From NCBI GenBank assembly GCA_003990745.1, contig RBNI01005245.1:1-12837 (forward strand): DNA of 12,837 nt. The letters run 5' to 3'. A program made the position numbers and the translations under genes. Each line of letters opens with the position of its first letter. Positions within the stretch are counted from its first letter, which is position 1. The DNA is from Jimgerdemannia flammicorona. Lineage: Eukaryota; Mucoromycota; Endogonomycetes; Endogonales; Endogonaceae. Below, in pieces: positions 1 through 8,031 of the stretch. The notes under the pieces were generated by a model. That model was not told the origin of the DNA. It saw nothing but the letters and a program-made list of their open reading frames with translations, and made no database searches.

Positions 1-95
1 AGGAAAAATGCGGTAAGGTCTGACAGTCTGGACAACAGGCACCTTATATATGGGGCGTGCTGCAACAAAACCAGACGAAGTGAACTTGTGTTACA

Positions 96-404
96 GTTTT
101 CTGCAAAATAACTCTTTCGTTGCATGCAAAGTTCCATTTTCATTACTTACCAGTTCTCTAATGCACGAACTTTTTCGACATTTGGAGTGGTTGCATGACT
201 GGATATTAAACAAGATTTAAGGGCGCAAAATTAACGAATACAAATTTTATTTACGAGTCAAAAATTTCCCCTGCAGCCCTTAATATCCAGTCGCAACCAC
301 TTAATATTTCTCCAAATGTTGAAAGAGTTCGTGCATTAGAGAACTGGTAAGTGATGAAAATGGAACTTTTGCATGCAATGAAAAAGAGTTATTTTGCAGA
401 AAAC
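96..404. repeat. Fold-back (MITE-like) element with ~115-125 bp inverted arms
   Basis: The arm at 96-209 is repeated in reverse complement at 280-404, leaving a loop of about 70 bases (210-279). The outer ends read GTTTTCTGC and GCAGAAAAC, and the inner ends read GGATATTAA and TTAATATCC. Long stretches are identical, including the part around TTACCAGTTCTCTAATGCACGAAC. The arms differ by a few substitutions and small indels, among them about 11 extra bases in the right arm near 301-312. No protein is encoded; the short open frame on the minus strand here is just a reading of one arm. The structure fits a non-autonomous inverted-repeat transposon, and a transcript across it would form a long hairpin. 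Unlike the rest of the repeats here it is not AT-converted, so it may be young or lie outside the mutated block. I could not identify target-site duplications or a parent family. Confidence 0.85.
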
Positions 405-626
405 GGGACCGAGCTCGAGAGTGCATATATGGAGGGTGTGCATACATAGAAATAAAGCTGCCCAAAATGCAAATAGTTTTCACTGATCAAAATTCCTCAT
501 GCCAAAATGGGTGACTCTTTCGGATCAAAGAACAAAAGTAAATCTGAAGCTATTTGATAATCGATCTGGAGCTATTGGAACCAAATATTTACAGGCTTCT
601 TGTGGCCTTTCACATCATGATCACTT

Positions 627-701
627 TTTACCCGCGGCAAACAACAGGACTTCCACTCTTTACCCGCGGCAAACAACAGGACTTCCACTCTTTACCCGCG
701 G
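627..701. repeat. 32-bp tandem repeat, 2.3 copies
   Basis: The unit begins TTTACCCGCGGCAAACAACA and ends TTCCACTC. It occurs perfectly at 627-658 and 659-690, then restarts for 11 bases at 691-701. Each copy carries the palindrome CCGCGG, so three such sites lie within 75 bases. The copies are identical, which implies a recent duplication. Small open frames cross it on both strands, but they show no recognisable protein and read the repeat in different frames, so I do not call a gene. Confidence 0.95.
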
Positions 702-1528
702 ACTTTCAAATGTTCCGCAACTTAGACTTCGCGCTTGACCAACGTGTGCCCCAGGCACTCGGTTGGGGATTATGAGATCATGTGGATTATGTATGTGGGT
801 AACCCGCGCAGAGTCCCTCTGAAAAAAAAATTTGTCATTCTCATTGAGCGATTTTTCCCGAATTGGGATCCATGAGGGGACAGCCGGTTTGGTCATATGA
901 TCACACGTCAAATTTATGTTTTTCATTTGGGGCGATTTATTTATCCAATGAAGAGAGAAACAAATGGGACACAATTTTTCAAAAAGGTACTAATCCTGAT
1001 AGGCCATAAGGCACCTTTTGAAATTAGTCTATTCTTCGCTGAATTGACAGACAGATCGTTAAAGTTTTCCTGCAAAGTTATGGTCTTTCTCGTCAGACCC
1101 TAGTTGTGCATTGTTTGAGTATATACACAAAACATTGTCACCACGTATGAAGTGGCAGACAATCACGTGTCATTCTCGATGATTACTTGTTGGCAATGGA
1201 GGCAATCATTGTTTAAGATAGATCTAGCAGCTACATTCACCTCTGCAACAACCATATCGTCTCTATGTCTGGCATCGCCTAGGATCAGATTTTCTGACCA
1301 ATCTGAATGAGATGTTGGGGAAACCTACTAATAGTCATTGCATCATAAAACATTGAATTGAAGTTCCCCCTCACTTAATATTGGCATGAAACACCTCAAT
1401 TACCTACTGTACCTCAATTGTCAGCTGATTGAGAGGTCAATCTATATCTCATATCTGAAAACAATGTGAGGAAATTCATATAGCATATATTTGTATATAG
1501 AGTCTACAAATAAGACATCTTGGCTATC
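702..1528. other. Mixed-composition stretch without a recognisable gene
   Basis: Base composition is ordinary and several CpG dinucleotides are present, so this part has not suffered the mutation seen further right. Open frames are short (up to about 104 codons) and none shows a domain, a signal peptide or a plausible start context. AT content rises from about 1350 onward. I see no tRNA, promoter pair or transposon end that I can defend. Confidence 0.5.
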
Positions 1529-1613
1529 TATCAATGAGATCTCTCTACCAATGAGACCTCTCTACCAATGAGAGCCCTTCACCAATGAGATCTCTTCATC
1601 AATGAGACCTCTC
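1529..1613. repeat. 17-bp minisatellite, five copies plus degenerate tail
   Basis: Five head-to-tail 17-base units start at 1529, 1546, 1563, 1580 and 1597, with the core pattern (T/C)A(C/T)CAATGAGA(C/T)CTCT(C/T) and one variant (GAGAGCCCTT). Two longer, weaker versions follow at about 1614-1636 and 1637-1660. Most differences between units are C/T. The array lies just outside the left inverted arm, at the transition into AT-rich DNA. The period of 17 is not a multiple of three and no open frame uses it, so a coding role is unlikely. Confidence 0.9.
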
Positions 1614-1711
1614 TGTCATTACTAATAAGATCTCTCCACTAACTGTCAATGTAATCCCTCTACCATTTCTTCTTGAGTGATATAACTACCTACTATCTAA
1701 AAGATAGTTAT

Positions 1712-2009
1712 ATTTTTTTCTCTCTAAGTGATGTAACTATTTACTATTAGAGTTTATCTAGAGAACAACTATACTGAAAATCTTTATAAAAGTGTAAATT
1801 TTAGTTTAAAAAGCTATAGTAATTACTATTAAGTAAAAGGAATATACTAAACTATATATTTAAAATATATAAAAGTATATATATTGAAAGAAATTATTTA
1901 ATTTCATTATTGGATATAATGTTATAAATGATTTAAGTTATCTAAAGTTCTTAGCAAAATTAAAATAAATAGCTAATTATAGAGAATAAATATATAATAA
2001 TTTAAAATA
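1712..2009 (+). repeat. Left arm of a large inverted repeat
   Basis: Read forward, this segment matches the reverse complement of 12261-12533 along nearly its whole length. Shared landmarks are TAAGTgATGTAACTAT near 1725, TTTATAAAAGTGTAAATTTT near 1783, ACTATATATTTAAAATATAT near 1851, AAAATTAAAATAAATAGCTA near 1956, and GAGAATAAATATATAATAAT near 1982. It has about 23 extra bases near 1757-1780 that the right arm lacks. By eye roughly four positions in five or more agree, and many mismatches are transitions. The outer edge coincides with the left border of the AT-rich block. Just outside it, near 1675-1700, part of its end motif (GAGTGATATAACTACCTACT) appears a second time. The arm could be the terminal inverted repeat of a large old DNA element, or one of two opposed copies of a dispersed repeat. 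Confidence 0.88.
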
Positions 2010-2401
2010 GTTTATATATATAATATTTATCATATTTGAATATATTAATATATAATAATATATATTCTTATATATTTATATATATTTATAATTAATTATA
2101 TATATTTGATATATATAAATTTTAGAAAACTATAATAATAATATAAATATTAATTTAACTTACTCAATTATTTTAGTATAGATGAAATATAAGATAGAAT
2201 CCAGTTACTGTTATATGGCTTATAGGTCATTCTAGAAATTTCTCATCAAGAAGTATCAACTTAATTAAATATTAAGATAAAATAAGAATATTGTTATTCT
2301 TAATATCCTCAAATTGATATAGCTAGAATATAGATTTCAGCTATTTAAGTCTATATTTCAGAGATTTTAATATAATCCATTCAACATTATTTAACTTCTC
2401 T
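2010..2401. other. AT-rich spacer between left arm and retroelement
   Basis: This stretch is almost entirely A/T, with long TATA-type runs (about 2016-2125). From about 2160 to 2400 the sequence is a little more complex, but no frame stays open and I recognise no protein or structural RNA. It is presumably the remains of the repeat into which the chromovirus inserted. Confidence 0.5.
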
Positions 2402-2711
2402 ATTATAATAAAACTATACACTGATAAAATTAATATATTATAAATAATCAAACTGACTATTGGCTATAAGTTTTGAGTTTTTATAAAGAAGTACTAAGTT
2501 TTAATTACTTATTATAATAAAGTTAAGATATTACTTTTAGATTCTTATACTAATAAAAGTACTATACTTATATTTTAAGTTAATTAGACTCAGAATTATT
2601 AATAAGTCAGATTTAAGAATTCTATAATAAGAATACTACTTTATTCTTATATTCAAAGAAAACAGAGCTAAGATTACAACATACTCAGCACAGAGTATAT
2701 TTATATATATT
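2402..2711 (-). repeat. 3' LTR of the chromovirus
   Basis: It aligns base for base, without gaps, to 9782-10091. I count 48 differences, of which 45 are transitions and 3 are transversions (at 2427, 2525 and 2696). This copy has A/T at 29 of the 45 transition sites, the other LTR at 16. A GA-rich minus-strand tract at 2861-2870 is the only plausible polypurine tract I found. It lies about 150 bases inside the similarity edge, so the true LTR may extend to about 2860 with the outer end missing from the other copy. Confidence 0.92.
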
Positions 2712-2925
2712 TGAGGCTATATAAATATAGTATACTGGGTATATTTATATATATTTATACTATTTTTAGTAACTATGACTACTAGTCAGAAATTCTGTAG
2801 AAATTTTCATTAGAATTTTCAGTGGCTTATATGTAGGTATATATAATAATTTATTATATTCTTCTCTTTCTTATCTGAGCCTACTTATTAGACTCAGCAC
2901 TAAACTCTAGATTAGTATACTCTAA

Positions 2926-3248
2926 AATGAATCAAATCGATTTGAATTAAATCAAATTGAGAGTCATTTGAATCAAATTGAATTGGAGATTTTTCAATTT
3001 GAATAAAGTTTAAATCAAATCAAATTCAAATTAAAATAAGGGTCTGATTCAAATCTTATTTTTTGAAATATAATAACTTAATGAAAACACATCCAAATTT
3101 AATAATCTTTAGCTTGTTAGATTCTGCTTATATAGGGAAATCTAACAAGCTAAAGAATATTAAATTTGAATGTATTTTTGTCAAGTTATTTTATTTCAAA
3201 AAAATAGAATTCAAATTAAATTGAATTGGACCTTTAATTTGATTCATT
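2926..3248. mobile_element. MITE-like inverted-repeat element nested in the retroelement
   Basis: The ends are AATGAATCAAAT (2926-2937) and its exact reverse complement (3237-3248). A second, longer inverted pair lies within: about 3051-3124 pairs with about 3138-3215, centred on CTTTAGCTTGTTAGATT and its complement with a loop of about 14 bases. The part between the outer and inner arms is rich in repeats of AATCAAATT and its complement. There is no coding capacity. The motif CTCTAAA occurs near both borders (about 2920 and 3260), but not as a clean flanking duplication. Its position after the chromodomain and before the 3' LTR implies that it inserted after the retroelement or was carried by it. 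Confidence 0.82.
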
Positions 3249-3841
3249 GAGAGCACTACTCTAAATACTTATCAAACTGAAGAGCAGTATACTAAACTAC
3301 TTAAAAAACAATATCACTCTATTGTTCATTACTCAGATTAATAATATTCTCTGAGAATACTCTATAGAGGTGGTCAAGAACTTGAGATCAGATATAGAAA
3401 AGAACATAGAGTCTTTTGACAATAATATAGATATAGTTATTAATAAAAAGATAGGCTTATTGTTTGGCAGTACTAAGAGTAGCTTATTGATAGATGAGGT
3501 ATCTTATCTTATAGTACTTCTTTAATTCTTACTAATAGTAAAAAGTCTGAAAATATTGAATTCTTCTAAGATATTATTTGGCTTTATTTAGATCTAAGTC
3601 TCCAGAAATTTATATATTGACAGAAGGTAGTTTAGTAGAATTATATTAATATTCAATAGCTATTAGAACAGTGGTGACAATCTTGTTTTTAGTCTGTTCT
3701 TAGTATTATTATTAGGTACTTATATTAAAGTAAGTTATCTATATGAGATTATTTCAGAATATTTATACTTCTCTTCATTAGAGTATTTAGAGATATGACT
3801 CTCTTTTGAAAATTCTATCAGAATTTCTATTATACTAGATA
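3249..3841 (-). other. 3' non-coding part of the retroelement
   Basis: This lies between the chromodomain and the nested inverted-repeat element. No continuous frame or known domain is recognisable on either strand. It is AT-rich with scattered stops and probably represents 3' untranslated sequence, or a C-terminal extension too mutated to read. Confidence 0.45.
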
Positions 3842-4012
3842 TCTATATTGAGTTACTATTTCTTCTATATTTGGTAAAATATTGTCTTCTTTTTCTCAAA
3901 TAGTATCATATTTGGGATATCCTTTTCATTTTATAAGATAGTACTGAGTGGGCTTGGTAGCTTGTCCAAATTAGTAATTCTTATAATCTAGAATATTGTC
4001 TCCTTTATATTC
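3842..4012 (-). pseudogene. Chromodomain of the chromovirus Pol C-terminus (broken)
   Basis: The minus-strand translation contains YLIK-stop-KGYPKYDTI-stop-EKEDNI followed by LPNIEEIVTQY, which is the chromodomain pattern of fungal chromoviruses. Both stops (TGA at 3926-3928 and 3896-3898) fall where the family has tryptophan, consistent with TGG to TGA. In this family the chromodomain binds modified histone H3 or heterochromatin and directs integration there. The upstream part (GDNILDYKNY) is the usual lead-in strand. The frame is the same as for the GPY/F-like module upstream. Family identity is strong; function is certainly lost. Confidence 0.92.
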
Positions 4013-4109
4013 TAGTTACTGATCAATAAATATTAGATTTAGAGATAGTATGGTTTTTTCTTTAAAGGTATTTGAAATATATATATAGCTAAAGTTAAGA
4101 TATATGAAA

Positions 4110-5110
4110 TACTGAATAGATTTTCTCTAATTTGCTAGGAGGTCTAACTTATATATAACAGATCTATATTTTTCAAAAATCTTGAATAGTTCAATATAGC
4201 AGAGTCTAAGCTTCTTTTTAAGATCTGTATTATCTAGAGTCAGATACTAGGAGCTGAGTAATACTTGTTTTCTTTTTTTGTAGATAGCTTCTTTTTTATT
4301 TTTATCATTATATATTACTTACATTCTTTGTACCTCTATGAGAATATCTTATACTTGCTGTATATTATCTTATATAATATCAGTAATTTCTTATATATAT
4401 AGCTAATACTATAGTTCAGATAGTAATTATAAAAGTTTGTAAATATTGTTTATAGTTTAAGTAAAATAGTATTATCTTAGTACTTATACTTATATTGTTA
4501 TTATATACAAATTTGGCTAGGGTTAGCTTTTTGTCTTAATTATTTTGCTTATAGTTGTAATAGATACTAAGTATCTACTTTAAGATCTGATTAGTTCTTT
4601 CTATTTGACCATCTGTTTATAAGTGGTATATTATAGATATTTTCAGTTGTACTTCTAGGCTCTTGAAGAGTGCTTGCCAAAAGTTGTTTATAAATTTTAT
4701 ATCTCAGTCTGAGATAATTACTAATAATAGTCTATAAAGATGAAATACATTATTAATAAATAGCTATGCTATTTCTGATACTATTATAAGAGTAGTTGTT
4801 ATAATTAAGTAGGCCTGCTTACTGAGGTAATTAATGAAAACAATGATTACATCTCTTCTTTTCTTAGTTTTTAGCAACTGAACAATAAAATCCATTCTGA
4901 TATAATTGGTGGAGATTAGTAGTGACTATAGTATACCAGCTGGTATCTGGTTATTAGATTTAAATCTTTGACAGATATCATAGGATTCAATATAATTCTT
5001 GATATCAGATATTATTTTAGATTAGTAAAAGTCTCAGGCAATGTTCTGGTATATCTTGTCAAATTTTATATATCTAGCTATAGATGTATTATATAGTTCT
5101 TATAGGATTT
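4110..5110 (-). pseudogene. Integrase of the chromovirus (broken)
   Basis: The N-terminal zinc-binding region lies at 4971-5093. Spacing fits H-X6-H-X29-C-X2-C, but the first three ligands are now tyrosine (codons 5091-5093, 5070-5072 and 4980-4982), leaving only the last cysteine (4971-4973). The catalytic core begins at MDFIVQL and runs through YLSKQAY, NFWQALFKSL and DGQIERTNQ. The DDE triad is intact at 4890-4892, 4707-4709 and 4599-4601, with exactly 35 codons between the second D and E. YNN follows near 4500. After a frame change, a GPY/F-like module (CYIELFKIFEKYRSVIYKLD, about 4130-4215) is seen, with the conserved G and P replaced. Several in-frame stops occur, one between the two D residues of the SDxD motif. 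It would have inserted retroelement cDNA into chromosomal DNA. Confidence 0.95.
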
Positions 5111-5299
5111 ATAAGTAGATAGAATATCAGAGACTTAGATTCTTGTATTTTCAAGATATATATATCTATTTTAGATAGATATATTCTTATAGACCTTCTT
5201 CATGATATTGCTATCTTTTTCAAAAATTTGTTTAGTAATTTTTTATATATTGGTATAGTATACTTCTTCTTAACTTTTTTAAATAGACTGATGACAATA

Positions 5300-5700
5300 T
5301 AGCTAATTACAGTAAGATCATCTTTCTGAGTACTCTGGAAGATTATATTAGCTACTTTATTCTTAGTTCTAGTAATATATTTAATTTTAATATTAAAGAA
5401 TATAAGTATCTGTATCTATCAGGTCTATCTTTCTGTAAGAATTGACTATATCTGAATATATCAGAGGGCTTAATAGTTTGTCCATAAGATGAATAATTTA
5501 CCAAGTAAGAAATATCTCATACTTATAGAGATTGAATAATGGTAAGAAGTTCCTTATCTTGTATAATATAGTTCCTTTTATATTTATTTATTGAGTTTCT
5601 AGAACAGATAGATGACATAGTGTTCATATTGAGTCAGGATAGCTCCAATAGTAATATTTAAAATATTAGTAGTAACTACAAAGAGTCTTATTAGATCAGA
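5300..5700 (-). pseudogene. RNase H domain of the chromovirus (broken)
   Basis: The start of the domain reads FVVTTNILNITIGAILTQ, which corresponds to the first catalytic strand of Ty3/gypsy RNase H; the expected aspartate is asparagine (codon 5665-5667). The motif DKELLTII, typical of the second conserved helix, is at about 5535-5558 but in another frame, so an indel lies between. A stop falls near 5600. This domain would degrade the RNA strand of the RNA/DNA hybrid during reverse transcription. The C-terminal half is hard to trace and merges into the connection to integrase. Confidence 0.85.
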
Positions 5701-5879
5701 ACTGATTAAAATTAGTATATTAGTCAGTATTTTCTTGAGAGTATTCATAGCTATAGTACATCCTTCTATCTATTCTTTTTTGATATTGGCCTTTCTGATG
5801 AGGTTTGTAAGTAGAGAGATAATTACAGAGAATTCTTAAATAAATCTCCTATAATATTCTGCTAGTTTATTAAATCCTC

Positions 5880-6660
5880 ATAAAGACTTGAGAGTCTTTG
5901 AGATAGGCTAATTACAGATTGCTTAGATCTTCTTAGAATCAATAGCAATATTATTTTCTGAGACAATATATCCTAGATATTCAATTTCTTTCTTGAAAAA
6001 GTAGTATTTCTTCTTTTTATTAAGAAATTATATTTATAGAGTATATCAAAAATAATTTATAGATATTATTAGTAGATAATGCTATTTGTACTATATATCA
6101 GAATGTTATTCAGATAGACCAGAATGAATACTTTAAGATATTTATAAAAAATATCATTCATCAGTATTTGGAAGATTACTAGTATATTGATAAGACCAAA
6201 TGATATTACACAGAATTCACAGTATCCAAATCTTGTTCAAAAAGCTGTCTTGAGAATATATTTCTCTTTGATATAAATTTGGTAATATTCAGATATAAGA
6301 TTATTAAGTGAAAAGGTCTTGACCTTATATATTTATATATATAGTTATATAGTTCATCAATTTATAAGAGTATAAATTAGTTCTTAATAGAGATCTTATA
6401 AGTACTTAGTAATCAATATATATATAGAGACTTCTATCTTTCTTATAGTTAAAGAGTATTGATATACTATATTGTAATTTTAATGAATAGATAAGACCTT
6501 TGCTTACTAATTCTGCTAATTGTTCCTTGAGGATCTCTAGCTCAGATTGGACTAGTTGATAGATTTTATAGTAGGGGGGATCTGAATCAGAAATAGTTTC
6601 AATGCTATATTTTACTTAGATAGATAGTAGTCTTTGAAGTTCTTGAAAAACATCTTCATA
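5880..6660 (-). pseudogene. Reverse transcriptase of the chromovirus (catalytically dead)
   Basis: Landmarks in order on the minus strand are YSIETISDSDPPYYKIYQL, SELEILKEQLAELVSKGLI, the finger segment ending IDY, the palm A segment (LNNLISEYYQ), FGLINILVIFQILMNDIF, the active-site box YLNNILIYS (6105-6116 encodes YLNN), and the thumb motif KKEIEYLGYIVSENNIAID. The family has aspartate at three catalytic positions: palm A (codon 6300-6302) and both residues of YxDD. All three are asparagine here. A TGA stop at 6237-6239 stands where arginine is usual (CGA to TGA). The frame changes near 6330 and again between 6105 and 5982. The length from first to last motif matches the family. Confidence 0.96.
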
Positions 6661-6918
6661 TTTCTTGAGTATTTCTTGGAGGTTATCTTCCTTATTGTCT
6701 CATCTTTTAAAAGTTCAGAAAGTTCTTCATCATCTTTCTCTAAGGGTTTCTTGACTATATATATGTAGATATGCTAGACTGATTTCTAAATCAGCTTCTT
6801 TATCTGAATAATAAAGATAACATCACATCTGGGGTTGGGTTTCTTTTTGGTATACTTAGATTATAACTTGATATCTCCTAGAGAGATTATATTGGTTTAT
6901 CAATCAATATTAAGTATT

Positions 6919-7165
6919 CCAGAATTTTTCAAGAATAAGATTATATCTAGAGAGATGTGTAATATAGAAGATTTGTCTTATAGTATAATTTCTAAGTTAT
7001 AGAAATGCATTCTTACATATCTGGAGAGTTTCTATATTGTTCTATTTTCAAATATAGTAATGTTTTCTTCTAGATTCCTCTGCATCTTGAGGTGAAATTT
7101 GTTAGCAGTTTTTTTTGTCAAGATAGTACTTACTTGCTCTACTATCAATAAGAACTTAAACAGGG
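6919..7165 (-). pseudogene. Retroviral-type aspartic protease of the chromovirus (broken)
   Basis: The segment NPV-stop-VLIDSRASKYYL contains the active-site triad as D-S-R at 7138-7146, where the family has D-S/T-G. The glycine is thus lost (GGA to AGA fits). About 68 codons downstream in the same frame is SRYNLILEKFW (6919-6951), which matches the conserved ILGxPW signature closing this domain, with the G now E and the P now F. The frame is shared with gag, suggesting an original single gag-pol reading frame here. Several stops interrupt it. The enzyme would have cut Gag-Pol into mature proteins. Confidence 0.85.
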
Positions 7166-8031
7166 TTTTCTTTGATTTTTCCTTAGAGATAGATATATTC
7201 TATATTACTTTCTTGCTAGGTAGCAATTGTTTCTGAGGCAGTCTCTTCTTTCCAATCTTATACTTCTCTATCTTTATTATCACTGTTTTTGATTTCTTCT
7301 TTTCATTATTCTGGAATAGTTAGCTTATACTTCTTAAATTCAAGGATATATATAATACATTCTCTTATATATTCAAAACAGTACATCTTAATTCTATGAG
7401 GATATCATCCTATAAAGATATATTTATTAGTAATATACTGGTACTATTTCTGGTCTCAGTTTTGAGATTCTTTGATATAGATGATCTTTTGTATCTTAGT
7501 CTTCTTCTTAGCCTTATCATAGTACTTTTCTATTAATTCAAAAGTTTTTTCTCCTCTATTAGAGAGTAACAGTTCATTTATTTTCTTGACTTTGAGATTA
7601 TTATATATTATCTCAATAATGACTTGGGCAATTTGTTTTTCACATATAATTTCAACTGTCTTCTATCTAGTATTATATAGTAGGACCTTAATTTTATCTT
7701 TGAATTCTTGATCTACAACTTCTCTAGCTATATAAAGTCTCTCTTTCTTGGTCAGACTGCTTCTTTCTATAAGACAAATATAGGTTCCTTTAAAGACTTC
7801 TATTTCAAAACCTATGCTAATAATCACTTGCTTGTTTAGTTTGATGAATACTTCTATACTAGAGTAGAGATTATAGCCAGTATCAGATTCATATACTTTG
7901 TTTAGAATTTTTACAGTGATGTAGAATTTCTTAATCTTGATCTTTTTAGAGATTCTTTTGGAAATATCTCTTATTATAGTGATAGTATGTAAGGAAGATA
8001 GTCCTTTATTCATATTGGTCTTCTTATTAGA
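7166..8031 (-). pseudogene. Gag-Pol linker between zinc knuckle and protease
   Basis: A stretch of 116 codons (7663-8013) is free of stops and continues in frame from the zinc knuckle upstream; its first ATG is probably an internal codon, not a start. It contains D-T-G at 7876-7884 within KVYESDTGYNLYSSI, which looks like a protease active site. However, the hydrophobic residues that normally precede it are missing, and a better protease follows downstream. The rest is rich in lysine, isoleucine and glutamate. At about 290 codons the linker is long for the family. I cannot assign a function. Confidence 0.6.

Noticed and set aside
660..974. A 104-codon open frame on the minus strand and smaller overlapping frames on the plus strand
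   Set aside because: No domain or compositional sign of coding is seen, and the frames pass through the 32-bp tandem repeat in conflicting phases. They look like chance open frames in non-coding DNA.
897..1103. A 68-codon open frame on the plus strand
   Set aside because: It is short and shows no recognisable motif, neighbour or start context.
1980..2130. A replication origin or centromere-type AT tract
   Set aside because: The AT richness is shared by the whole block and is explained by C-to-T mutation; no specific motif supports an origin or centromere.
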